From Thermophagus sp052400625 (GTDB lineage Bacteria; Bacteroidota; Bacteroidia; Bacteroidales; Marinilabiliaceae), in the NCBI GenBank assembly GCA_052400625.1, contig JBQTGH010000006.1: a stretch of DNA of 64,000 bases, one strand, 5' to 3'. The translations under genes and the position numbers were made by a program. The notes under the pieces were generated by a model, which saw nothing but the letters and a program-made list of their open reading frames with translations, was not told the origin of the DNA and did no database searches. This document shows, in pieces, positions 26,187-35,738 of the stretch (position 1 is the first letter of the stretch; each line of letters starts with the position of its first letter).

Positions 26187-29100
26187 CTAAAACAGTTTCC
26201 CTTGGACTGACATATTGTCAACTTTGACTACTTCACCATGCGGGACATACCAAATGTAACCTTTTACATTTGGGTGTCCCATTTTTTTAATGCTATTCAT
26301 ATACCCTCTAACTTGGGCATGATGTTTCCATTCATCCACTTTCCCAAATTTATAGTCTACAACGATGGTTGCATCAGCACTAATCATAACACGATCTGGG
26401 CGTCGAATATCCTTGTCTATAATTGCTATTTCGGATAATACCTTGGAGGATCCGTCAAACCATTTTTGGACTTCCGGATGTTGTAACCATTGATTCATTT
26501 TTGAACGGATAAAGCCTATTTCCTTTTCTTCGATTTTGCCTTCATACCACAAATTTTTCAGCGCTTCATTCAGATCATCTCTGGTTTCAATCATTTCGAA
26601 GAGATGGTGCATGATTTTGCCATACGAAACGCCATGCTCCATAGATTCGTTATCGAAAAATTCATTACTTTCTTTGTGAATGTGAATTCTATCCCTAAAA
26701 GAATATGTTTCTAGGGCATTTAATTGAAAAGATTCAGAGGATCTGGGAGACTCTTTTTTTTCTTTTTCAAGATTTTCTTCCTCTTTTGGGGTTGGAGATC
26801 CAAAGGAGTAAATATAGTTTTCCTCGTCCCATTTTCCTGGTATATCTTTATGATTTAATAAAAAGTGGAACCATAAAAGGTCGGATACATTTACAAGGTC
26901 GGTTGGCCCCTTTTTGGAATATTGACAAAATGCTGTAAGAGACTGTTTCGCCCTTGTAAAGGCCACATAAAGCAGGTTTAGATTGTCGATATATTGATCC
27001 ATCAGCTCCTGTAGATATTCTTTTTGGAAATGAGAATCAATAAGTGATTTTTCATAGTTGACAGGAATCAATTCCAATTCATTAAAAGGCGGTTTTGGGG
27101 GGTGACACCACAATAAGTTCTGCTGTCGTGAAGCATCCAGATCCCAGTTACAAAATGGCATGATTACAGCTTCAAATTCTAGCCCTTTCGATTTGTGGAT
27201 TGTCATTACTTGGATAGCTTCCTGATTTTCTGGTAGCATAACCGATTCGTTCCGTATGATTTTTTCCCATTCATCAAGAAATAGGTTAAGATCAGCCGTT
27301 TCACGCGATGAGAATTGATTAATTCTATTAAGAAGAGTTTGTATATAGATTCCCTGGTCCTCTCTAATCTCTCTTGGAAGCAAACGAACTAATTCATCTG
27401 CCAAGTCATACAATGGAAAAGGTTGCTTATTGGATAAAAAGGTCAGATGCTCCTCCCAAGTTTGAAGCCTGGTGGGATTATGGAAAATACCAGATGCATC
27501 GATATGAGTAGGGTTATTTTCCCGATGATAGCGTTCCCAATGCAATCGGATAAATGCTTCAAGTACTTTGTCGTCAGGATTTTGAATAAATTTTAAATGA
27601 TTGATAACAAATAGAACGGCAGATGAACTACTCAATTGCAACGTTTCGTTACTAATAACAGGCAGAGTTTTGTTTTCTGGATGATACTCTCCTGAAAGCA
27701 AAGCCTTTGTAATGGCGGTGCCTTCGCTTTTCTTACGTACCAAAATACAAATGTCTGAAAAAGAAAAACCATTCATTAGCAAATTATTGATGTGCTCAAC
27801 AGTCGCTTGAATAGTTTTAATTTGAAATTCCTCTTTTTTATCGGCCTCCAAGAAAGAAAAAGAAACATGTCCCTCATTAGTGGAATCTTTGGCCGGCTTT
27901 TTTTGGACAACGTCTTTATAAGCTTCCATGATTCTTAAATTGAACTCATCGGGAAGCATTTCCTGGTTTTCACCGTTAGATGCACGTTGAATAATGTTGG
28001 CTTGTAATGCTTTGGCTGCATTCGTAAAAAAACTGTTGTTAAAGGCAATAATATTGTCACTACTTCTCCAGTTGGTATCCAGAGATTTGACCTCAGCGCC
28101 AAAAATTTTGAAATCTTCTTCAACTTGGTCAGCCAAAAGAGTCCAGTCCGAATTGCGCCATCTGTAAATAGATTGTTTTATGTCACCGACCAACATAGCA
28201 AATTTGTCTTGCGCCAGACTATTGATTATAAGTGGTCTGAAATTGGCATATTGTAAGGCGGATGTGTCCTGGAATTCATCAATCATGTAGTGTGAATAGC
28301 GATTTCCCGTGCGTTCATATATAAAAGGCGCTTCATCCTCCTTGATAATACGAGATAAAAGATGATTGGTCCCGGCCAGTAGAAATACATTTTGTTCTCT
28401 TGATATTTCTTGGATTTTTTGGTTGACGTCGTTAATAATTCCTAACGCATAAAAGTTTTTTAGAATAGCTTTAGCTGTAAGATAATTCTTTTTGTTGCTA
28501 TGAATGAAGTTGACGATTTCTCCAAGCATATCGTTTAAACCACCTTGATAAAGGTTGTCTATGGCATGATCAATATGAGGAGGATTTTTTTTTCTTTTCC
28601 AAGAAGAAAGATTATTGTGCAAAGCAAGAATGTGATCTTCTTTAAAATCATATTTTTCTGCCATTTTTTTAAAAATCAGCATTTTGCTTCTGCTGCCGTT
28701 GTTGAAATCATTACTGATATCAAGGTTGAATTGTCTGATCAATTGCAGACCTTTCTCCCCAAATTGTTGGAGCAGATTCTCATAGTTCGTGATAATTTGA
28801 CGGAGCTTAGATAGATAAGAATTCATGAAATTCTTATCTGCCAATTTTCGGGACAAACTTTCAGCGGCAGATTGATACGTTTCTTTGAAAATTTCTTCAG
28901 AAAAAGTGCTGATTTCTCGATTGATATTCCAACTTTTCCCTTCAGAAATCTTTTTATCCGCGAAGTTTATCATCCAACGTTTCATCGCTTCGTGTCCTTT
29001 CATATCTATTTCCAGAACGACCCGATCGATGGCTTGAGTTAGTACCGATTGATGATCCAATTCTGTTCTAAACCCCATTTGAAGGCCTGCGTCTCGCGCA

Positions 29101-29459
29101 AAAGCACGGATTACCTGTTGAAAAAAACTATCTATTGTATTTACTGAAAATTTGGAAAAGTCATGCAATAAAAACCTGAGTAACAACCGGGCCCTTTTTC
29201 TAACTTGATTCTCCTGCATTCCGGTTTCAGCCATAAGATCGTCCAAATAATCGGTTTGGCCGGTTGTTTTGTAACCCAATTCATAAATCTTCTTAAGAAT
29301 CCTCTGACGCATTTCAGCCGTTGCTTTGTTTGTGAAAGTAACGGCCAATATATGACGGTATTCAAATGGATCAGCAAATAAAAGTCGAATAAACTCCCGG
29401 GTAAGTGTAAATGTTTTCCCAGATCCCGCCGATGCACGATATATTTTTAACTGAGACAT
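26187..29459 (-). CDS. AddA/RecB-type UvrD helicase with C-terminal nuclease domain
   Basis: 1090 residues. SF1A helicase motifs: Walker A S-A-G-S-G-K-T-F (10-17), F-T-N-K-A-T-A-E-M, Walker B-like M-I-D-E-F-Q-D-T-S, G-D-I-K-Q-S-I-Y-R-W-R, T-I-H-K-S-K-G-L-E-F, and Y-V-A-F-T-R-A-K. The last 120 residues hold a RecB-type PD-(D/E)xK nuclease core (A-D-A-T-I-V-V-D-Y-K-F-G-K). Such enzymes resect double-strand ends for recombination. The usual partner, AddB (a second nuclease/inactivated helicase), is not beside it: one neighbour is AsmA-like and the other an MBL hydrolase, so the partner must lie elsewhere. Confidence 0.9.
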   Translation of the reverse strand: MSQLKIYRASAGSGKTFTLTREFIRLLFADPFEYRHILAVTFTNKATAEMRQRILKKIYELGYKTTGQTDYLDDLMAETGMQENQVRKRARLLLRFLLHDFSKFSVNTIDSFFQQVIRAFARDAGLQMGFRTELDHQSVLTQAIDRVVLEIDMKGHEAMKRWMINFADKKISEGKSWNINREISTFSEEIFKETYQSAAESLSRKLADKNFMNSYLSKLRQIITNYENLLQQFGEKGLQLIRQFNLDISNDFNNGSRSKMLIFKKMAEKYDFKEDHILALHNNLSSWKRKKNPPHIDHAIDNLYQGGLNDMLGEIVNFIHSNKKNYLTAKAILKNFYALGIINDVNQKIQEISREQNVFLLAGTNHLLSRIIKEDEAPFIYERTGNRYSHYMIDEFQDTSALQYANFRPLIINSLAQDKFAMLVGDIKQSIYRWRNSDWTLLADQVEEDFKIFGAEVKSLDTNWRSSDNIIAFNNSFFTNAAKALQANIIQRASNGENQEMLPDEFNLRIMEAYKDVVQKKPAKDSTNEGHVSFSFLEADKKEEFQIKTIQATVEHINNLLMNGFSFSDICILVRKKSEGTAITKALLSGEYHPENKTLPVISNETLQLSSSSAVLFVINHLKFIQNPDDKVLEAFIRLHWERYHRENNPTHIDASGIFHNPTRLQTWEEHLTFLSNKQPFPLYDLADELVRLLPREIREDQGIYIQTLLNRINQFSSRETADLNLFLDEWEKIIRNESVMLPENQEAIQVMTIHKSKGLEFEAVIMPFCNWDLDASRQQNLLWCHPPKPPFNELELIPVNYEKSLIDSHFQKEYLQELMDQYIDNLNLLYVAFTRAKQSLTAFCQYSKKGPTDLVNVSDLLWFHFLLNHKDIPGKWDEENYIYSFGSPTPKEEENLEKEKKESPRSSESFQLNALETYSFRDRIHIHKESNEFFDNESMEHGVSYGKIMHHLFEMIETRDDLNEALKNLWYEGKIEEKEIGFIRSKMNQWLQHPEVQKWFDGSSKVLSEIAIIDKDIRRPDRVMISADATIVVDYKFGKVDEWKHHAQVRGYMNSIKKMGHPNVKGYIWYVPHGEVVKVDNMSVQGKLF

Positions 29460-29701
29460 AAAAAATCTAAGATGTTTTTGAAAATGATGAAAAGTAAAAA
29501 TAGAAAATTACTTTGGTATATGCAGACAGTCGCGACTCATTTTAATGGATTCTTTTTCGCATATCCTGATTAGTTTTTATTTTTCAACCTTAATTCGTTG
29601 ATTGAACTATCATGAATACTAAATTTGTATAGAATAATAAATGAAGATTCATTGAATCTATTTTCAAACAGAAAGATACTCCTAACTAAAAAAATACTCC
29701 A

Positions 29702-30466
29702 TTGAAAATTAAATTTTTAGGAACCGGAACCTCAATGGGGGTACCGATGATTGCCTGTGATTGCAATGTATGTCATTCCAGAGATCCAAGAGACAAACGC
29801 ACCCGTTCTTCTTTGAAAATCGAAACTGAAGAATCTACTATTGTAATTGATTCAGGACCAGATTTTCGTCAACAAATGTTGGCATCCGAAACGAAACGGT
29901 TGAATGCAATTCTCTTTACCCATGAACACAAAGATCATACAGGAGGACTGGACGATGTGCGTGCTTTCAACTGGATAAACAACGAACCAGTTAGGCTGTT
30001 TGCCGAAAAACGGACACTTAATGCTTTGAAACAAGAGTATTCTTATGCATTTGAGGAAAATAAATACCCTGGAGTCCCAGAACTGATATTAAATGAAATT
30101 AAAGACAATAACGAATTCTACGTTTGTGGATTAAAAGTTATCCCCGTTCGGGTATACCATCATTTAATGCCGATTACTGGCTTTCGAATTGGCGAATTCA
30201 GCTACATAACCGATGCCAGCAGTATTCCTGATTACAGTATGGAAAAACTTAAAGAATGTGATGTATTAGTTATTAATGCCTTAAGAATCAGGGAGCATAT
30301 TTCTCATTTTAATCTTTCGCAAGCCCTGAAAATAATAGATGAACTAAAGCCACGTCAGGCATTTTTGACCCATATAAGCCATCATCTCGGTTTTTATTCC
30401 GATATATCCCAGAAACTTCCTGGAAATGTGAAATTAGCATACGATGGGCTCGAATTTGAAATATGA
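29702..30466 (+). CDS. PhnP-like metallo-beta-lactamase-fold hydrolase (TTG start)
   Basis: 254 residues beginning at TTG 29702, which gives the normal family N-terminus M-K-I-K-F-L-G-T-G-T-S; no in-frame ATG lies nearby. Metal ligands: H74-x-H76-x-D78-H79. Three cysteines in A-C19-D-C21-x-x-C24 fit the extra zinc site of PhnP. PhnP is a cyclic phosphodiesterase in phosphonate breakdown, but no phosphonate genes are present, so the substrate is unknown. It is divergent from the helicase-nuclease gene. Confidence 0.88.
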   Translation: MKIKFLGTGTSMGVPMIACDCNVCHSRDPRDKRTRSSLKIETEESTIVIDSGPDFRQQMLASETKRLNAILFTHEHKDHTGGLDDVRAFNWINNEPVRLFAEKRTLNALKQEYSYAFEENKYPGVPELILNEIKDNNEFYVCGLKVIPVRVYHHLMPITGFRIGEFSYITDASSIPDYSMEKLKECDVLVINALRIREHISHFNLSQALKIIDELKPRQAFLTHISHHLGFYSDISQKLPGNVKLAYDGLEFEI

Positions 30467-30720
30467 TAAAAGTGTTCTTTTCTATCTTGTTCAGTATAAA
30501 AACTATAAAAATATGGTAGAGTCTAATGGCCGAATAAAAAGTTTCTCGGTTTTTTAAACTAAAACTACCTACTTGAATGGCCTTTTTTCAAAATATTGGA
30601 GTTGAAAAAATCATATTTTTGAAGTGAATTATTTCAAATAATAAAAAAAATCAATCATACAGTGATAATATGACAAAATTTGTGTTTAAAAATTTTTTAA
30701 TTGTAATTTACCTGCGTAAT

Positions 30721-30749
30721 TTTGTACAGTAACCAAACGTTTATATTTG
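30721..30749 (+). promoter_or_regulatory. Promoter of asnA
   Basis: TTTG (30721-30724), 17 bases, TATATTTG (30742-30749), an exact TAnnTTTG -7 box. The asnA ATG is only 13 bases further, implying a very short or absent leader. Confidence 0.7.
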
Positions 30750-30762
30750 TATAGATTGAATT

Positions 30763-31803
30763 ATGATAGATAATTTATTTATTCCTAAAGGATATAGGCC
30801 ATTACTGGATTTAAAGCAAACAGAACATGCCATAACTGTGATCAAAGATTCATTTCAATCGGGATTATCTTCCGAATTACGGTTAAGAAGAGTAACGGCT
30901 CCTTTATTTGTTTTAAAAGGAACAGGTATTAACGACGATTTAAACGGAACAGAAAGACCTGTAACTTTTCCTGTCAAAGATATAGGAGATAAAGAGGCGG
31001 AAATTGTGCATAGTCTGGCAAAATGGAAAAGAATGGTACTTACCGATTACGACATTGAACCCGGTTTTGGAATATATACCGACATGAATGCTATTCGACC
31101 AGATGAGGTTCTGGATAACACTCATTCCATCTACGTTGATCAGTGGGATTGGGAACGTTCAATAACCCCAGAAGAACGGAATCTTTGCTTTTTAAAGAAA
31201 ATAGTGAAAAGCATTTATGAAGTATTAAAAAGGACGGAATTTATTCTATATGAAAAATATCCACAATTAACTCCGCTCTTGCCTTCTAAAATACATTTTG
31301 TTCACAGCGAAGAGCTACTTCAAAAATATCCTCATCTTACCCCAAAAGAACGAGAAGATGTAATTTGTAAAGAGTTCGGCGCTGTTTTTTTAATTGGAAT
31401 TGGGGGAGCACTGTCGAATGGAGAGCCTCATGATGGGAGGGCCCCTGATTATGATGACTGGAGTACTTTAGCGGACGATGGGCTTCCTGGCCTCAATGGT
31501 GATATATTGTTATGGAATCCGGTACTGGAAAGAGCATTTGAAATATCCTCAATGGGAATACGGGTGGATGGAGAAGCTTTGATTCGGCAGTTGAAAATAA
31601 AAAATTGCTTAGACCGAAAAGAATTACTTTTTCATCGACGTCTACTCAGGGGAGAATTTCCACAAAGTATCGGAGGCGGAATAGGACAGTCGAGATTATG
31701 TATGTATTTTCTTAGAAAAGCGCATATTGGGGAAATTCAGGCCAGTATATGGTCTGATGAAATGAGAAAGGTGTGTAACGACAATAACATACCTTTGGTA
31801 TAA
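30763..31803 (+). CDS. asnA: Aspartate-ammonia ligase (asparagine synthetase A)
   Basis: 346 residues, the usual length. It carries the class II aminoacyl-tRNA-synthetase-like fold. Recognisable stretches are L-R-L-R-R-V-T-A-P-L-F-V, the Y-T-D-M-N-A-I-R segment, H-S-I-Y-V-D-Q-W-D-W-E, the R-A-P-D-Y-D-D-W motif, G-I-R-V, and G-G-G-I-G-Q-S-R near the end. It makes asparagine from aspartate, ammonia and ATP in the cytoplasm. Transcribed from its own promoter. Confidence 0.96.
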   Translation: MIDNLFIPKGYRPLLDLKQTEHAITVIKDSFQSGLSSELRLRRVTAPLFVLKGTGINDDLNGTERPVTFPVKDIGDKEAEIVHSLAKWKRMVLTDYDIEPGFGIYTDMNAIRPDEVLDNTHSIYVDQWDWERSITPEERNLCFLKKIVKSIYEVLKRTEFILYEKYPQLTPLLPSKIHFVHSEELLQKYPHLTPKEREDVICKEFGAVFLIGIGGALSNGEPHDGRAPDYDDWSTLADDGLPGLNGDILLWNPVLERAFEISSMGIRVDGEALIRQLKIKNCLDRKELLFHRRLLRGEFPQSIGGGIGQSRLCMYFLRKAHIGEIQASIWSDEMRKVCNDNNIPLV

Positions 31804-31993
31804 TATAAGGTTTACGATATTCAGAGAAAACTATGATTCAGACTTACAGATGGCAAAAATGTATTAATACTATTGACATTTGGATTAGTTGATATTTGCA
31901 TTAAGTAAAAAATTACCCGAATACACGGATTGTTTTTTCAAAAACATGAAATATAAAATGGTTTAAATTATCATCAAAATACAACCTTTTACT

Positions 31994-33202
31994 ATGAAAT
32001 ATATAGTTGTCCTGGCCGATGGGATGGCAGATATACCAATCCCTGAATGGAATAATAAAACACCCCTGATGGTTGCTTATAAACCGGTTATGGATCATCT
32101 ATGTTCACTTGCCCAAACAGGATTATTGCAATCAGTACCAAGTGGGATGCATCCTGGAAGTGAAATAGCCAATATGAGTATACTAGGTTTTGACCCCCGA
32201 AAATATTTTCCTGGGAGAGGGGTTCTAGAAGCCGCTGCTCTAAAAATTCCTGTTTCGCATAACGATCTGGTTTTTAGATGTAATTTGGTAACCATAGAGA
32301 ATGGAAAATTGATGAATCATTCGGCCGGACACATTAGTAGTGGGGAAGCGGGGGAATTAATTGAATCTTTAAATTCATCTTTTTCAAAAGAGGGAGTCCG
32401 TTTTTTTCAAGGAGTCAGTTACAGAAACCTGATGATTCTAAAAAATGGAAAGGCCAATGTTGATTGTCAACCGCCGCATGATCATCCCGGAGAAGAGATG
32501 GAACCTCTTTTGCCAAAACCGAAAACAAGAGATAATCAAACTGCTAAAATATTAAATAAATTAATCAATCAATCTGTCAAGCTATTGAGTTCCCATCCGA
32601 TTAATCAAAAAAGGATAGAGAAAGGCCTACCTGTTGCTAATGGTATCTGGCCTTGGTCCCCTGGGAGGCCCTCCGGTTTTCCCACATTTAAAGAACGATG
32701 GGGTATTAGCTCCGGCGCAGTTATTTCAGCAGTCGATTTAATTCATGGAATAGGAAGTTTAGCTGGTTTGGAAAGTATTCATGTAGAAGGTGCAACCGGA
32801 TTGTTTAATACGAATTATGAAGGGAAAGCTGCAGCCGCTATTAGTGCCCTCCGAAAGTCAGATTTTGTTTTTTTACATGTGGAAGCGGCAGATGAAGCTG
32901 GGCATGAGGGGGATAAGGACTTAAAGAAGAAGGTTGTGGAAGATTTTGATAAAAGGTTGTTAAAACCTTTATGGGAAGGCATTCAGAATATGGGTGAGGA
33001 GGTAGTATTCGCCTTGTTGCCAGATCATCCTACGCCATGCTCTTTGCGTACGCATACTTCGGACCCCGTTCCTTTTTTATTAATAAAACCTGGAATATTA
33101 CCTGATAATGTTAAGTCTTTTGATGAAGCATCTGTAAAAAAGGGAGCTTTAGGTTTGCTCAAAGACGGCGAATTACTCCAAAGAATGTTTGATTCTAAAT
33201 AG
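31994..33202 (+). CDS. apgM: ApgM-type phosphoglycerate mutase family enzyme, possible homoserine kinase
   Basis: 402 residues of the cofactor-independent, alkaline-phosphatase superfamily. Metal-site motifs are A-D-G-M-A-D (8-13), H-P-G-S-E-I-A-N-M-S-I-L-G-F-D-P with the catalytic Ser/nearby residues, H-V-E-A-A-D-E-A-G-H-E-G-D, and L-P-D-H-P-T-P. Formally it is archaeal-type 2,3-bisphosphoglycerate-independent phosphoglycerate mutase. In Bacteroidota a COG3635 paralogue beside thr genes has been proposed as a functional analogue of homoserine kinase. Here it is 165 bases upstream of thrC and no GHMP ThrB is visible, so that role is more likely than glycolysis. Confidence 0.88.
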   Translation: MKYIVVLADGMADIPIPEWNNKTPLMVAYKPVMDHLCSLAQTGLLQSVPSGMHPGSEIANMSILGFDPRKYFPGRGVLEAAALKIPVSHNDLVFRCNLVTIENGKLMNHSAGHISSGEAGELIESLNSSFSKEGVRFFQGVSYRNLMILKNGKANVDCQPPHDHPGEEMEPLLPKPKTRDNQTAKILNKLINQSVKLLSSHPINQKRIEKGLPVANGIWPWSPGRPSGFPTFKERWGISSGAVISAVDLIHGIGSLAGLESIHVEGATGLFNTNYEGKAAAAISALRKSDFVFLHVEAADEAGHEGDKDLKKKVVEDFDKRLLKPLWEGIQNMGEEVVFALLPDHPTPCSLRTHTSDPVPFLLIKPGILPDNVKSFDEASVKKGALGLLKDGELLQRMFDSK

Positions 33203-33367
33203 GGTAGGGAATCTGAATGTTATAAAATCATATAGGTCTAGTTTTTTCCATAATTCTTCCTCGATTTTGATGGTAAATTAAAATCGAAAATTAACGAATA
33301 AAATGATTGGCCAACTGAAAAAAGGAAAAAATAGTCGGTTGGTTTATTGACAAAATCCATAACGTAC

Positions 33368-34669
33368 ATGAAATACATAAGTATAGGTCAAAAAAGACAA
33401 CGTGTAACATTGTCAGAGGGCGTTTTTAAAGGCCTTTCGGATGAAGGAACCCTTTTTATGCCGGAAGCAATTCCTGTTTTGGACAAAACATTTTATTCCA
33501 GGTTTCATGACATGTCTTTGCCTGAAATTGCCCTTAATGTACTACTCCCTTATGTTGAAAACGAATTAGGAAGAGAGAACTTAAAAAAAATAGTTGAAGA
33601 AACTTTTTCATTTCCAATCCCTTTAGTCAAAATACATGATAATATCAACGTATTGGAATTGTTTCACGGTCCAACTCAGGCCTTTAAAGATGTAGGTGCC
33701 AGGTTCCTTTCGCGGTTAATGAGTAAACTGTACCCGAACCAAGGGAAAAAAATGATAATTTTAACTGCCACCTCCGGCGATACAGGGGGAGCTGTTGCGC
33801 ATGGCTTTCATCGAGTTCCAGGAATAGAGGTTGTTGTGTTATATCCCCAGGGAAAAATAAGCCCTTATCAGGAAAATCAAATGACAAGTTTAGGGCATAA
33901 TATTCATGCTATTGCGGTTGAAGGCGTTTTTGATGATTGCCAACGTTTGGTAAAGCAAGCATTTAATGATCCATCTTTGAGAAAGGATGTTTCCATTACC
34001 TCTGCCAATTCAATTAATTTAGGTCGTCTTCTTCCTCAAATGGTATATTATTTTTTCGGAGTTGCTGCAATTCAGAGAAAATTTCCAAACCTAAAACCGG
34101 TAATATGTGTTCCTAGTGGCAATTTTGGTAATATTACTGCTGCTGTAATGGCTTCTCGGATGGGGTTGCCGGTCAATCGATTTATTGCTGCCACTAATGT
34201 TAATGATGTTGTTCCAAGATTTTTAAGAACAGGGAGGTATGAGCCGCATAAAACAATCGAGACATACGCTAATGCAATGGATGTTGGGGATCCGAGTAAT
34301 TTTCCCAGACTTTTCTATTTGTTTAAAAATGAATTGGAAGAATTACGAAAAATGTTTTCGGCCAAGGTAATTACCAATGAAGAAATAATAAAAACCATTC
34401 AAATGGTATTTCAACAACACCACTATCTGCTGGATCCACACTCATCAACGGGTTACCTGGGACTTAAACAGTCGTTGCAAAAGGATGAAAACGGATTTTT
34501 TATTTCAACAGCACATCCAATAAAGTTTGTAGAAATTATTGAAAAAGTATTACCTCAAGAAGCTGATCGATTAAAGAAAAGTTTTAGTTACGGAGTTGGA
34601 TCAAGCACACAATTAGAGAAAATGCCTGTGTCCTATAAAGCTCTGAAGAATAAGTTGATTTCATTATAA
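33368..34669 (+). CDS. thrC: Threonine synthase
   Basis: 433 residues from ATG 33368; the frame runs back to a TTG at 33347, but M-K-Y-I-S is the normal start. The PLP lysine is K107 in G-P-T-Q-A-F-K-D-V-G, followed by the T-A-T-S-G-D-T-G-G-A segment and a P-S-G-N-F-G-N phosphate loop. It converts O-phosphohomoserine to threonine. It directly follows the ApgM-like gene; thrA is about 20 kb away in the same window. Confidence 0.95.
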   Translation: MKYISIGQKRQRVTLSEGVFKGLSDEGTLFMPEAIPVLDKTFYSRFHDMSLPEIALNVLLPYVENELGRENLKKIVEETFSFPIPLVKIHDNINVLELFHGPTQAFKDVGARFLSRLMSKLYPNQGKKMIILTATSGDTGGAVAHGFHRVPGIEVVVLYPQGKISPYQENQMTSLGHNIHAIAVEGVFDDCQRLVKQAFNDPSLRKDVSITSANSINLGRLLPQMVYYFFGVAAIQRKFPNLKPVICVPSGNFGNITAAVMASRMGLPVNRFIAATNVNDVVPRFLRTGRYEPHKTIETYANAMDVGDPSNFPRLFYLFKNELEELRKMFSAKVITNEEIIKTIQMVFQQHHYLLDPHSSTGYLGLKQSLQKDENGFFISTAHPIKFVEIIEKVLPQEADRLKKSFSYGVGSSTQLEKMPVSYKALKNKLISL

Positions 34670-34805
34670 GTGATGCTTTGTCTAAATAGATTTTAAGGTT
34701 TGGCTTATTTTTTGTTTCTTAATTTTTCTAAAAAGGCTATTTTTATGGCCAGAAAAAAGTAGTGATGAAAATAAATATAAAAAAACATTAAAAATGAGTT
34801 ACGTT

Positions 34806-35450
34806 ATGAAGTATTTTTTATCAGTAAGTGTTGTGTTGTTTTTATTTGCAGGAAGTCTTTTTTCACAGGAAAAAACAGCTGCTGAATTTAAGAACGAAGG
34901 AAATGATGCTCTTCGAAACAAAGATTATAAGACAGCATTGGAATTATATGAAAAATCACTGAAAAACTGGGGAAGTGAAGAACCTGTTGACGATGCAATG
35001 ATTTATAACATGGCGACCTCTGCCCGGAGAATTGAAAATTATGACAAAGCGATAAAGTATTATAAAATGTGTGAGGAGAAGGGCTTTAGAGGTGATATTG
35101 CATCTTACTACATAGCTTTTAGTTTAAAAAAGCAGAATAAGGAAGAAGAAATGGAAAAAGAGCTTCTAACTGCCATCGAAAAATACAAAACCAGTAAATA
35201 TTTGGGACATATGAAAAAAATGCTGGTCACTTATTATTTGAAAAAAGGTGCCGAACCTTTCAATGAAGCTTCTCAAATTCTTGCTTCAGCACAAAATGCA
35301 GATCCTTCTCAATACGATGAAATCAATAATAGAGCCAATGAAGCTTTTGCCAAGGCGAAACCTTGGTTTGAAAAGGCATTAAATTATGATCCAAATAATG
35401 CTAGTGCCAAAAAATCTTTGGATGAAATCAATAATCGTCTCAATAATTAA
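34806..35450 (+). CDS. Exported TPR protein
   Basis: 214 residues from ATG 34806. The frame has another ATG at 34794, but the later one starts directly with a signal peptide (M-K-Y-F, then a Val/Leu core, ending L-F-S-Q). TPR-like helices follow (A-L-R-N-K-D-Y-K-T-A-L-E-L-Y-E and N-Y-D-K-A-I-K-Y-Y). A Lys-rich middle and a last repeat end the protein. No catalytic motif; a periplasmic scaffold of unknown role. Confidence 0.8.
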   Translation: MKYFLSVSVVLFLFAGSLFSQEKTAAEFKNEGNDALRNKDYKTALELYEKSLKNWGSEEPVDDAMIYNMATSARRIENYDKAIKYYKMCEEKGFRGDIASYYIAFSLKKQNKEEEMEKELLTAIEKYKTSKYLGHMKKMLVTYYLKKGAEPFNEASQILASAQNADPSQYDEINNRANEAFAKAKPWFEKALNYDPNNASAKKSLDEINNRLNN

Positions 35451-35514
35451 CTCTGAGATTTTTTATGTAAAAAGAGAGTGAAAAAGTAAATTTATTTTTC
35501 TTTCAAAAAAATAA

Positions 35515-35554
35515 AAAACTGCGGTAAGAATTAATATTCTTAACGCAGTTTTTT
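35515..35554. terminator. Strong, possibly bidirectional terminator
   Basis: AAAACTGCG, TAAGAAT, AATT-type loop, ATTCTTA, CGCAGTTTT: a long stem with one internal mismatch, flanked by A and T runs on both sides. It lies 65 bases after the TPR gene and about 190 bases beyond the leftward clpC stop. Confidence 0.85.
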
Positions 35555-35738
35555 ATTGTAATTAATTAAAAGCCTTTAAAACTAATTATTGCCAAAATGT
35601 GTTAGAAGATCAAACTTGCAAACTATGACCATCCCTGCATAAAGCATAGGTTCAACCGCATTATTAAGTTGTATTTTCTTCATAGGGAAGCTCGGTTTCA
35701 CCATAAAGAAAATATCTAAAATAATTTGCATGATTTAC

